Assembly: GCF_025149945.1 (NCBI RefSeq)
Contig: NZ_JALXVH010000020.1
Coordinates: 1 to 46,828, forward strand
Direction: 5' to 3'
Source of the DNA: Kocuria sp. p3-SID1428
Lineage (GTDB): Bacteria; Actinomycetota; Actinomycetes; Actinomycetales; Micrococcaceae
Length of the DNA stretch: 46,828 nt
A model generated the notes under the pieces. That model had not been told where the DNA came from, searched no databases, and saw only the letters and a program-made list of their open reading frames with translations. This document shows, piece after piece, positions 23,554 through 31,568 of this stretch. Both the position numbers and the translations under genes were made by a program. The stretch's first letter is position 1; every line of letters starts with the position of its first letter.

Positions 23554-24197
23554 GCCTCCATCGCCGTGGCGCTGCGAGCGGAACCGGGACCGCCGGGGCA
23601 CGCCGCACCTGGGCCCCCGAGCTGCGCAGCTCCCTGACCGGGCTGCGCGGCGGCCTGACGGTCTGGCTGCCGGTCCTGCTGCTGGTGACCACCATGGTCT
23701 GGTTCGCAGCACACGGGCCCGTGCCCCTGTGGTGGAGCGCCGGCGCACTCACCGCTGCCGGAGCACTGCTGGGTGACCCGGCCGTGCGCCTCATGCTGGC
23801 CATCGCGCGTGACACCGCCTCGGCAGAGCACGCCCGGAACGCTCACCTGGAGCAGATCCGAGCGGACACCGTGCTCACGGCTCCGCAGACGGCGGATCGT
23901 GAAGCAGCAGCCAGCGGTCGCAACTCCCGCGAACAGCCGATCCGCGACGAGGACGAGGCGCCTCCGCTGCGCGGAGGCCTCATGATCGGCGTCCTGGAGC
24001 GCCTGGCCGTGACAGTGTCCGTGGTCAGCGGGTACGCCTCCGGGATCGTCGTGGTCGTGGCGATCAAGGGGCTTGCCCGATACGGGGAGCTGTCCACCGC
24101 CGCGCAGCGCGAGCAGTTCATCATCGGCACGCTGGCCTCACTGCTGTGGGCCGCCGGAACGGCCGGGGCGATCCTGCTGCTGTCCGCCCCCGCCTGA
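23550..24197 (+). CDS. Membrane protein coupled to the SatD-like regulator
   Basis: A 215-residue protein with hydrophobic segments near residues 33-50, 56-72, 148-172 and 190-212. The C-terminal part (GVLERLAVTVSVVSGYASG through GTLASLLWA) resembles the end of DUF3307-type membrane proteins, which often neighbour SatD genes. The middle (residues 85-140) is hydrophilic and presumably cytoplasmic. The ATG at 23550 overlaps the SatD-like stop; the open frame further upstream is a shadow. Function unknown; the pairing suggests an envelope or stress function. Confidence 0.65.
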   Translation: MSLHRRGAASGTGTAGARRTWAPELRSSLTGLRGGLTVWLPVLLLVTTMVWFAAHGPVPLWWSAGALTAAGALLGDPAVRLMLAIARDTASAEHARNAHLEQIRADTVLTAPQTADREAAASGRNSREQPIRDEDEAPPLRGGLMIGVLERLAVTVSVVSGYASGIVVVVAIKGLARYGELSTAAQREQFIIGTLASLLWAAGTAGAILLLSAPA

Positions 24198-24281
24198 GAC
24201 ACGCATCGGATCCGTCCGGGGCGACACGATGGGTGGATGGGGCCCTGTCAGATCCGCGGCGAGAGCCGCAGCACCACGGGA

Positions 24282-25586
24282 TCAGTCCTCGGCGCCGCGC
24301 TCTGCCTTGGACGAGTCGCTGTCCGGGGCAGGAGCCTCGACGACGACGTCGCTGTCCTTCTGCACGGACACCGGCTGCGGCGCGCGACCGGTGCTCTGGT
24401 ACTGCTGGTGGGCGCCGCGGGCGCGCTCCACCAGCTCCTCGTAGGCGCGGTGATCGTCGATGAGCTCCTCGCGGTGCTTCTGCGGGATGTTCGGCATCTT
24501 CTCGACCAGCGCCGCGCCCTTGGCGGCGAGCTTCTGCCGCTGCTCGTCCGAGGCGTCCTCCGGCAGGGCCACGTACTCCTTGGACACCCGGCGCAGGCCG
24601 TCGACCACGCGCAGCGCCCGGCCCTTGGGACTGAGCAGCGAGACCACGACGGTCACCAGAAGGACGCCCACGATCACCGCCAGCGACTGCCCGATGGTCA
24701 CCTCCGGCGGGAAGTGCACCGCCTCGCCGCCGTTGATGAAGGGGAGGTCGTTCTCATGGAGGGCATGGACGATCAGCTTGTAGCCGATGAAGCCCAGGAT
24801 GATCGCCAGGCCCCACGAGAGGTAGATGAGGCGGTCGAGCATGCCGTCGATCAGGAAGTAGAGCTGGCGAAGGCCCATGAGCGAGAAGGCCACAGCGGTG
24901 AAGACCAGGTAGGTCTCCTGCGTGAGGCCGAAGATCGCCGGGATGGAGTCGAAGGCGAACAGGATGTCCGTGCCGCCGATGCAGACCATCACGAGCAGCA
25001 TGGGCGTCATGGCCCGCTTGCCGTTCTCATAGGTGAACAGCTTGTCGCCGTCGTAGTAGTCGGTGGTGTGCATGTACTTCTTGGCGGTGCGGACGATGAA
25101 GTTGTCCGCCTCATCATCGTCCTCGCCGGAGAGCTCGCCCTTGATGAGCCCTGCCGCCGTGAAGATGAGGAACGCGCCGAAGATGTAGAACAGCCAGGCG
25201 AGCTGATTGATCGCGGCCGCCCCGATGAAGATGAACGCGGTGCGAGCCACCAGGGCGAAGGTGATGCCGAACAGCAGCACCTTCTGCTGGTCCTCACGCG
25301 GCACCTTGAAGGAGGCCATGATGATCAGGAAGACGAAGAGGTTGTCGACCGACAGCGCCTTCTCCGTGATGTACCCGGCGTAGTACTCGGTGGCGTAGAC
25401 CCCGCCCCATTCGATCAGCACGAACAGGCCGAACAGCAGTGCGACGCCCACGTAGATCGCCGACCAGATGGCGGCTTCCTTGATGTGGGGCTCGTGCGCC
25501 TTGCGCACGTGGAAGACGTAGTCGAAGGCGAGCATGCCGATGATCACGGCGATGGTCAGCCCCCAGACCAGGGGTGAGACGTCCAT
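24282..25586 (-). CDS. TerC family membrane protein, probable manganese exporter
   Basis: TerC proteins are seven-to-nine-helix membrane proteins; several bacterial members export or handle Mn2+. The 434-residue product has the family motifs: VWGLTIAVIIGMLAFDYVFHVRK split over the first helix, TEKALSVDNLFVF near residue 75 and FAFDSIPAIFGLT near residue 210, which hold the conserved acidic metal-site residues. The last 100 or so residues are a hydrophilic tail, longer than usual in the family, ending in an acidic Ser/Asp-rich stretch. The ATG at 25586 follows GAGAGGAA. A manganese-riboswitch-like leader precedes it, supporting a role in Mn homeostasis. Confidence 0.92.
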   Translation of the reverse strand: MDVSPLVWGLTIAVIIGMLAFDYVFHVRKAHEPHIKEAAIWSAIYVGVALLFGLFVLIEWGGVYATEYYAGYITEKALSVDNLFVFLIIMASFKVPREDQQKVLLFGITFALVARTAFIFIGAAAINQLAWLFYIFGAFLIFTAAGLIKGELSGEDDDEADNFIVRTAKKYMHTTDYYDGDKLFTYENGKRAMTPMLLVMVCIGGTDILFAFDSIPAIFGLTQETYLVFTAVAFSLMGLRQLYFLIDGMLDRLIYLSWGLAIILGFIGYKLIVHALHENDLPFINGGEAVHFPPEVTIGQSLAVIVGVLLVTVVVSLLSPKGRALRVVDGLRRVSKEYVALPEDASDEQRQKLAAKGAALVEKMPNIPQKHREELIDDHRAYEELVERARGAHQQYQSTGRAPQPVSVQKDSDVVVEAPAPDSDSSKAERGAED

Positions 25587-25619
25587 GGGGAGTTCCTCTC
25601 GATGGCAGATCGGGGCGGA

Positions 25620-25757
25620 AACGCAAGTCTCTCCATCGGTCCGGCCCGGCCTGCGCGCTGAGCACGCTGGTCGACGGCGGCCCGATCACTGCACCCGGCG
25701 GGGCTTAGGCGCCCCGCGTGCTGACGTGCACAGTGCGATCGGATACTCCCCTACGCT
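25620..25757 (-). ncRNA. yybP-ykoY-like (manganese) riboswitch leader of terC
   Basis: Read on the minus strand, the leader opens with GCGTAGGGGAGTATCC (around 25758-25741) and closes with GGAGAGACTTGCG (around 25636-25622). These match the GGGGAGUA start and GAGAC end of the yybP-ykoY Mn2+-sensing element, and the outer bases GCGUA and UGCGU can pair (with wobbles) as the closing stem. The middle contains GC-rich arms. It lies directly upstream of a TerC gene, the classic target. Called by eye, without a covariance-model score. Confidence 0.65.
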
Positions 25758-25764
25758 GACCTGC

Positions 25765-25770
25765 ATCGTA
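25765..25770 (-). promoter_or_regulatory. -10 box of the terC transcript
   Basis: TACGAT on the minus strand, placed so that transcription would begin 7-9 bases later, at the 5' edge of the riboswitch-like leader. No clear -35. Confidence 0.45.
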
Positions 25771-25906
25771 CACCGCAGACTGCGAAGCTCCCCTTCCGCC
25801 GCTGGTCAGACGGCAGGAAGCACCAGCGGATACGGCCTGTGCCGAGCCGCAGCATGCGGCTCATGCGACCACGCGCCTCACCGACGGCGTCCGTGGTGGC
25901 GGCGGC

Positions 25907-28030
25907 TCAGGAGCCGCCGGCCTCCCGCACGTGGCGGATCTCCCGCTTGACGTCGTGCAGCTCATCGCGGATGCGCGCGGCGAGTTCGAACTTGAGGTCG
26001 GCGGCCGCCTGATTCATCTGCTCCGTGAGCTGCTGTGCCAGATCCTCCAGGCTGTCCGCCGGGACCTCGGAGCGGGTCTCTCGCAGCTTGGCGGCCTCGG
26101 CATCGGCCTCCTTGGTGCGCTCGTCCCGACGGCCCTTGGTGGGCGCCAGCTTCCCGCTGGCCCCGGCGCGGGCCGCCAGCAGCTCGTGCGTGTCCTCAGA
26201 TTCGCGGGCCAGCTGCTCGGTGATGTCCCCGATCCGCTTGCGCAGCGGCGTGGGGTCGATCCCGTGCTCCTTGTTGTAGGCGATCTGTACGTCGCGGCGG
26301 CGGTTGGTCTCGTCGATCGCGGTGCGCATGGAGTCCGTGACCTTGTCCGCGTACATGTGCACCTGCCCGCCGATGTTGCGCGCCGCGCGGCCGATGGTCT
26401 GGATCAGCGAGGTGGTGGAGCGCAGGAACCCCTCCTTGTCCGCATCCAGGATGGCCACCAGCGAGACCTCCGGCAGGTCCAGGCCCTCACGCAGGAGGTT
26501 AATGCCCACGAGGACGTCGAACACGCCCTGGCGCAGCTCGGAGAGCAGCTCCACCCGCCGCAGCGTGTCCACGTCCGAATGCAGGTACTGGACCTTCACC
26601 CCGTGCTCGAGCAGGTAGTCGGTGAGGTCCTCGGCCATGCGCTTGGTCAGCGTGGTCACCAGCACGCGCTCGTCGCGCTCGGTGCGGGTGGTGATCTCGT
26701 CCATGAGGTCGTCGATCTGGCCCTTGGTGGGCTTGAGGACGATCTCCGGGTCCACCAGCCCCGTGGGACGGATGATCTGCTCGACGTAGCCGTCCGCCTG
26801 ACCGAGCTCGTACGGTCCGGGGGTGGCGGACATGTAGACCGTCTGCCCGATCCGCTCCAGGAACTCGTCCCAGGTCAGCGGCCGGTTGTCCAGGGCTGAC
26901 GGCAGCCGGAAGCCGTGATCCACCAGGGTGCGCTTGCGGGACATGTCGCCTTCGTACATGCCGCCGATCTGCGGAATGGTCACGTGCGACTCGTCCACGA
27001 TGAGCATGAAGTCATCCGGGAAGTAGTCCAGCAGGCAGTGCGGTGCCGAGCCGGGATCGCGGCCGTCGATGTGGCGGGAGTAGTTCTCGATCCCGTTGCA
27101 GTAGCCCATCTGCTCCATCATCTCGAGGTCGTAGGTGGTGCGCATGCGCAGCCGCTGGGCCTCCACGAGCTTGTTCTGGGACTCGAGCTCCTCCAGCCGG
27201 TCGCGCAGCTCGTCCTCGATCTGGCCGATGGCACGGGCCATTCGCTCCGCACCGGCGACGTAGTGCGAGGCCGGGAAGACGTACATCTCCTGCTCGTCCC
27301 GGATGATCTCGCCGGTGACAGGATGCAGGGTGTAGATGGCCTCGATCTCATCGCCGAAGAACTCGATGCGGATCGCGTGCTCCTCGTACATGGGGATGAT
27401 CTCCACCGTGTCCCCGCGCACCCGGAAAGTACCGCGGTGGAAGTCCATGTCGTTGCGGGCGTACTGCATGTTCACGAACTGGCGCAGCAGGTCGTCGCGA
27501 TCGAGCTCATCGCCCACCCGCAGGGTGACCATCTGCTGAATGTACTCCTCCGGGGTGCCCAGGCCGTAGATGCAGGACACGGTGGAGACCACCACGACAT
27601 CCCGACGGGTCAGCAGCGCGTTGGTGGCGGAGTGGCGCAGCCGCTCGACCTCCTCGTTGATCGAGGAGTCCTTCTCGATGAAGGTGTCCGTCTGCGGGAC
27701 GTAGGCCTCCGGCTGGTAGTAGTCGTAGTACGAGACGAAGTACTCGACGGCGTTGTTCGGCAGCAGCTCGCGCAGCTCGCTGGCCAGCTGGGCGGCCAGG
27801 GTCTTGTTCTGCACCATGAGCAGCGTGGGGCGCTGCACGGACTCGATCAGCCATGCCGCAGTGGCCGACTTGCCCGTGCCGGTGGCACCGAGCAGGACGA
27901 TGTCCTTCTCCCCGTCCTCCACGCGCCGGGTCAGCTCGGCGATCGCCTTGGGCTGATCGCCTGCAGGCTGGAACTGCGAGATGACCTCGAACGGGGCGAC
28001 GACGCGGTGGATCTCCTGGGCAAGACTCAT
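25907..28030 (-). CDS. uvrB: Excinuclease ABC subunit B
   Basis: Central helicase-like subunit of nucleotide excision repair that verifies damage and recruits UvrC. From ATG 28030 the product has 707 residues: Walker A GATGTGKS at 48-55, the damage-probing beta-hairpin region [17 protein letters not shown], the DESH box ([11 protein letters not shown]), helicase motif [11 protein letters not shown] and a C-terminal UVR domain that contacts UvrC. The ATG at 28030 gives the canonical [15 protein letters not shown] start and lies 7 bases after a TATTCT box, so it is probably leaderless. No SOS box is seen. Confidence 0.97.
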   Translation of the reverse strand: MSLAQEIHRVVAPFEVISQFQPAGDQPKAIAELTRRVEDGEKDIVLLGATGTGKSATAAWLIESVQRPTLLMVQNKTLAAQLASELRELLPNNAVEYFVSYYDYYQPEAYVPQTDTFIEKDSSINEEVERLRHSATNALLTRRDVVVVSTVSCIYGLGTPEEYIQQMVTLRVGDELDRDDLLRQFVNMQYARNDMDFHRGTFRVRGDTVEIIPMYEEHAIRIEFFGDEIEAIYTLHPVTGEIIRDEQEMYVFPASHYVAGAERMARAIGQIEDELRDRLEELESQNKLVEAQRLRMRTTYDLEMMEQMGYCNGIENYSRHIDGRDPGSAPHCLLDYFPDDFMLIVDESHVTIPQIGGMYEGDMSRKRTLVDHGFRLPSALDNRPLTWDEFLERIGQTVYMSATPGPYELGQADGYVEQIIRPTGLVDPEIVLKPTKGQIDDLMDEITTRTERDERVLVTTLTKRMAEDLTDYLLEHGVKVQYLHSDVDTLRRVELLSELRQGVFDVLVGINLLREGLDLPEVSLVAILDADKEGFLRSTTSLIQTIGRAARNIGGQVHMYADKVTDSMRTAIDETNRRRDVQIAYNKEHGIDPTPLRKRIGDITEQLARESEDTHELLAARAGASGKLAPTKGRRDERTKEADAEAAKLRETRSEVPADSLEDLAQQLTEQMNQAAADLKFELAARIRDELHDVKREIRHVREAGGS

Positions 28031-28037
28031 GCCCGCC

Positions 28038-28043
28038 AGAATA
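28038..28043 (-). promoter_or_regulatory. -10 box, probable leaderless start of uvrB
   Basis: TATTCT on the minus strand with 7 bases to the ATG at 28030 and no Shine-Dalgarno sequence. Confidence 0.5.
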
Positions 28044-28116
28044 CGGCCGGGCACCGACAGCACAGTGGGTCGAGGTGTGTCGTCGTGTGCCGCTGAGGCG
28101 GCCCCGCCACGGCAGA

Positions 28117-28164
28117 GGACGCCTCAGCGGGAATCCGTGTCGACGGGTCCCCGCTGAGGCGTCC
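28117..28164 (-). terminator. 15-bp hairpin after the first BCCT gene
   Basis: Bases 28117-28131 and 28150-28164 are perfect 15-bp reverse complements with an 18-base loop, placed 8 bases after the BCCT stop on the minus strand. A third copy of the arm (CCGCTGAGGCG at 28090-28100) can compete for pairing. There is no T tract, so termination is inferred from position. Confidence 0.6.
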
Positions 28165-28172
28165 GGATCGGC

Positions 28173-29972
28173 TCACCGGCCGGAGGGCGTGTGCTGCTCG
28201 GCCTCGGTGCCCTCGGCGGCTGCGCCGTCGTCGACGACGGGCAGCTCGCCCGTCCGGCGCCGGTAGTCCTGCACCACGTCGGGCTGCTCCGGGTGCTCGA
28301 GCTCGGGCGAGTGCTCCGGCTCCGTGCCGTCGTAGTGATCGGGAGCGATCACGTACTCGGGATCCAGCTGCCCGGTCTCGGCCCGGCGCTCGTACTCCTC
28401 CGGGGGCAGCGTGCGGCGCCAGCGGCGGCTCTTCAGCGGTGCCACCTCGCCGGCGTCCTCCCGCATGGCCCGCAGCAGCGCCCACATCTGGAAGTAGCCC
28501 AGCACGAAGAACGGCAGCCCGATCAGGATCGCGACGTTCTGCAGGGCGCTCAGGCCCGTCTCGCCCGCGCCCACGAGGATCGTGGCGGCCACCAGGCCGA
28601 TGGCCACGACCCACCACACCCTCTGGTGCGCCGGGGCGACGTCGTCGTGCCCGCTGGCCATGTTGTCCATGACCAGTCCGGCCGAGTCCATGGAGGTGAT
28701 GAAGAACAGCGTCACGATGACGACGGCCAGCACCGAGAACACCTCGGTCAGCGGGAAGTGCTCCAGGAACGCGAAGATGGCCCCGGGGATGTCGCCCTCC
28801 CCCACGACGGTCTCCACCAGGCCGCCGCCCTGACGGAACTCGATGTCGAACACCGCGGTGCCGAAGATCCCGAACCAGATCACGGAGAACAGCACCGGCA
28901 GCCCCAGGACGCCGCCGATGAACTGCCGCAGGGAGCGCCCCTTGGAGATCTGCGCGATGAAGATGCCCACGAAGGGCGACCACGTGATCGTCCAGGCCCA
29001 GTAGAAGACCGTCCAGCCGTTCTGCCAGCCGGTGTCATCGAGGGTGTCGTTCCAGAACATGAGCCCCGGCAGCTCCTGCAGGTAGACGCCGACCCACTCG
29101 ATGGTGCCGCGCAGCAGCAGCACGGTGGGACCCGAGACCAGGATGAAGACCAGCAGTCCGATCGCCAGCAGGATGTTGGTGTTCGACAGCACCTTGATCC
29201 CCCGGTCGAGGCCCAGCGCCACGGAGACCGAGGCCACGATCGTCACGGCGGCGATGATCAGGATCTGGCTCAGCGCGGATTCGGAGAGCCCGAATAGACT
29301 GGCCAGACCCGCATTGATCTGCAGCGTGCCCAGGCCGATCGAGACCGCCACGCCGGTCAGCGTCCCCACGAGAGCGATGATGTCGATGGTCTTGCCGATC
29401 GGACCGTGGATCCTGGCCCCCAGCAGGGGCTGGAACATCGAGGACACGCGCGGGGGCAGGTTGCGCTTGTACATGAAGTACCCGAAGCACAGCGCCGGCA
29501 GGGCGAAGATCGTCCAGGTGTGCAGGCCGAAGTGATACAGCGTGATGGCCATCGCGCTGCGCGCGGCGTCCTTGGACTCCGGCTCCACACCGCGGAAGGG
29601 CGGGGCCGCGAAATGGGAGATCGGCTCGGCGACCGCCCAGAACATCAGGATCGTGCCGATGCCGGCTGCGAAGAGCATGCCGAACCAGGCAAGAGTCGAA
29701 TGCTCGGGGCGGGAGTCCTGCGTCCCCAATCGCAGCCCCCCGAACCTGCTGATCCCCACGTAGATGAGGAAGATGAGGAACACGGAGACGCCGAGGATGT
29801 AGAACCAGCCGAGGTTGGACATCACCCAGTCCGCTCCGGCGACGAAGACCGCGTTCAGCGTCTCCGTGAACAGCAGCGAGCACAGGACGAAGCCGAGCAC
29901 GATGACGACGGTGGCGAAGAAGATGATCGGATTGGTGCGCAGACGCAGAGCGTCGTGGAGTCTGTCGAGCAT
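28173..29972 (-). CDS. BCCT family osmolyte transporter (copy 1)
   Basis: Betaine/choline/carnitine-type secondary transporter with 12 predicted membrane helices, likely driven by Na+ or H+ and used for compatible-solute uptake. The 599-residue protein has the GMLFAAGIGTILMFWAVAEP region of helices 3-4 and the family signature WTVFYWAWTITWSPFVGIF near residues 323-341, with an aromatic-rich cage. The hydrophilic C-terminal tail (residues 520-599) is Glu/Pro-rich and may sense osmotic state as in BetP; this is an inference. The ATG at 29972 has a weak ribosome binding site. A paralogue lies at 31569-33335. Confidence 0.93.
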   Translation of the reverse strand: MLDRLHDALRLRTNPIIFFATVVIVLGFVLCSLLFTETLNAVFVAGADWVMSNLGWFYILGVSVFLIFLIYVGISRFGGLRLGTQDSRPEHSTLAWFGMLFAAGIGTILMFWAVAEPISHFAAPPFRGVEPESKDAARSAMAITLYHFGLHTWTIFALPALCFGYFMYKRNLPPRVSSMFQPLLGARIHGPIGKTIDIIALVGTLTGVAVSIGLGTLQINAGLASLFGLSESALSQILIIAAVTIVASVSVALGLDRGIKVLSNTNILLAIGLLVFILVSGPTVLLLRGTIEWVGVYLQELPGLMFWNDTLDDTGWQNGWTVFYWAWTITWSPFVGIFIAQISKGRSLRQFIGGVLGLPVLFSVIWFGIFGTAVFDIEFRQGGGLVETVVGEGDIPGAIFAFLEHFPLTEVFSVLAVVIVTLFFITSMDSAGLVMDNMASGHDDVAPAHQRVWWVVAIGLVAATILVGAGETGLSALQNVAILIGLPFFVLGYFQMWALLRAMREDAGEVAPLKSRRWRRTLPPEEYERRAETGQLDPEYVIAPDHYDGTEPEHSPELEHPEQPDVVQDYRRRTGELPVVDDGAAAEGTEAEQHTPSGR

Positions 29973-30175
29973 GAGAGGGTCCAGGGCCGACTCGCATGCG
30001 CCGCTGCGTCGGCGGGGGTGGTGGATGACGAGTGCGGAGGTCGCCCATGTGTGCTCACCAGCATCGATGAAGCACGGACTCTAGCCGCCTCGAGCGCACT
30101 TCTACAGTAGGCCGACGACGGCGCGGACCCCAGGCCGCACGGAAAACGCCGGTCTGACCTGGGGGTTCGTCCACG

Positions 30176-30775
30176 TCACACAATCCTCCTCTGCCACCAT
30201 GCGTCCACTGCGGCCTCGAGCTCGGCCACGGACCCGTCGTTGACCAGCACGTCATCAGCGACCTCACGGCGCTGCTCATCGCTGGCCTGAGCATCGATGC
30301 GCGCTGCCGCTTCCTCAGCGGTCATCCCCCGGTTCTCGATCATGCGCCGGATCCGGTGCTCCCTCGGGGCCTCGATCACCAGCACCAGATCCATCTCCCG
30401 CGCCTGCCCGGTCTCCACGAGCAGGGGGATATCCCGCACGATCACGACATCGGGGCCGTGCTGCGCCCGTGCCTGCTCGACGAGCTCGACCGAGCGCTCG
30501 CGCACCAGCGGATGCACGATCGCGTTGAGCCGCTCGCGCGCCTGCGACTCCGCGAAGATCCGACGTCCCAGCGCGGTGCGGTCCAGGGCGCCGTCGTCGT
30601 CAAGGATCCCCGGGCCGAAGGCCTCCACCATGGGGGCGATCGCGGCACCGCCGGGAGCCTGCAGCTCACGCACCACCGCATCCGCGTCGATCAGCACTGC
30701 CCCGTGCTCCTGAAGCCGCTCGGCCGCGGTCGATTTGCCGGAGGCGATGCCTCCTGTGAGCCCGATCGTCGTCAT
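30176..30775 (-). CDS. coaE: Dephospho-CoA kinase
   Basis: Last enzyme of coenzyme A synthesis; phosphorylates the 3'-hydroxyl of dephospho-CoA. The 199-residue product begins MTTIGLTGGIASGKST with Walker A at residues 8-15, then IDADAVVRELQAPGG, the VHPLVRE segment and the lid region DIPLLVETGQ. In Mycobacterium and others coaE lies between rpsA and uvrB, as here, but with BCCT genes inserted on both sides. A TAGCCT box ends 6 bases before the ATG, so translation may be leaderless, although GGAG also overlaps that gap. Confidence 0.95.
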   Translation of the reverse strand: MTTIGLTGGIASGKSTAAERLQEHGAVLIDADAVVRELQAPGGAAIAPMVEAFGPGILDDDGALDRTALGRRIFAESQARERLNAIVHPLVRERSVELVEQARAQHGPDVVIVRDIPLLVETGQAREMDLVLVIEAPREHRIRRMIENRGMTAEEAAARIDAQASDEQRREVADDVLVNDGSVAELEAAVDAWWQRRIV

Positions 30776-30781
30776 GGCTCC

Positions 30782-30821
30782 AGGCTAGCCCCGCCCCACC
30801 GGTTCCACATGCCTCTAGGAT
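30782..30821. promoter_or_regulatory. Divergent leaderless promoters of coaE and yigZ
   Basis: The 53-base gap holds a minus-strand TAGCCT (30787-30782, 6 bases before the coaE ATG) and a plus-strand TAGGAT (30816-30821, 7 bases before the yigZ ATG). Both genes would be read without, or nearly without, a 5' untranslated region. Confidence 0.5.
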
Positions 30822-30828
30822 CGGTCGC

Positions 30829-31530
30829 ATGCCCCAGCGCTACACCGTCCTGGCCCATCACCGCGAGATCTCCGCGGAGATCGAGATCAAGCGCTCCAGG
30901 TTCCTGTGCGTGCTGCGTCGTGTGCACTCCGAGCAGGAGGCCCGCGAGCTGATCACCGAGCTGCGCCGCCGCCACCACGACGCCCGCCATCACTGCAGCG
31001 CGTTCGTGCTGGGCCCGGATCGGATGATCCAGCGCTCGAACGACGATGGCGAGCCTTCGGGAACCGCGGGAGCGCCCATGCTCGAGGCCCTGACCCAGCA
31101 CCGCTTCGGCGCAGCGTCCTCCCAGGAGGAGGCCGAGGACCCCGGGCAGGACGGTGCGGATCTCTCGGATGTCTGCGCGGTCGTCGTGCGCTGGTTCGGC
31201 GGCACGCTGCTGGGAGCCGGCGGCCTGGTCCGCGCCTACTCCCAGGCCGTGACGGAGGCCCTGGAATCGGCGCCGACCCTGGTGCGGGAGCGTCGGCGGC
31301 ACATCAGCGTCAGCGTCTCCCCCGCCTTCGCGGGCAAGGTGGACAACGAGCTGCGGGCCTCGGGCATCGTCGTGATGGACACCGACTACGGAGCCTCCGT
31401 GGCCGTCCTGCACGCGGGCGTCCCCGACCGCGACGAGGCCGTGGAGCACCTGCGCGCCGTGGTCGCCGAGGTCACCTCGGGTCAGGGCCGGCTCCAGGAC
31501 GGCGGGACCGGCTGGATCGACCTGGACTGA
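30829..31530 (+). CDS. YigZ/IMPACT family protein
   Basis: A 233-residue member of the UPF0029/IMPACT family. The conserved core is present: EIEIKRSRFLCVL near residue 18, HHCSAFVLG and SNDDGEPSGTAGAPML near residues 54-84, and VVRWFGGTLLGAGGLVRAY near residues 120-138. Eukaryotic IMPACT binds GCN1; the bacterial role is unresolved. A short acidic insert (residues 96-112) interrupts the core. No neighbours share its strand and it stands behind its own -10 box. Confidence 0.9.
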   Translation: MPQRYTVLAHHREISAEIEIKRSRFLCVLRRVHSEQEARELITELRRRHHDARHHCSAFVLGPDRMIQRSNDDGEPSGTAGAPMLEALTQHRFGAASSQEEAEDPGQDGADLSDVCAVVVRWFGGTLLGAGGLVRAYSQAVTEALESAPTLVRERRRHISVSVSPAFAGKVDNELRASGIVVMDTDYGASVAVLHAGVPDRDEAVEHLRAVVAEVTSGQGRLQDGGTGWIDLD

Positions 31531-31568
31531 GGACCCGCGCCCCGCGGTCCCCGCCGACGGGCCTGGGC

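Larger units (their letters stand above)
25587..25906 (-). promoter_or_regulatory. terC leader, promoter and uvrB 3' region (320 bases without a gene)
   Basis: The terC-proximal half holds the riboswitch-like leader and -10 box listed separately. The uvrB-proximal half holds two hairpins: 25799-25806 with 25822-25829 (8 bp) and 25844-25851 with 25855-25862 (8 bp, 3-base loop), either of which could end uvrB transcription, though neither has a T tract. Confidence 0.6.
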
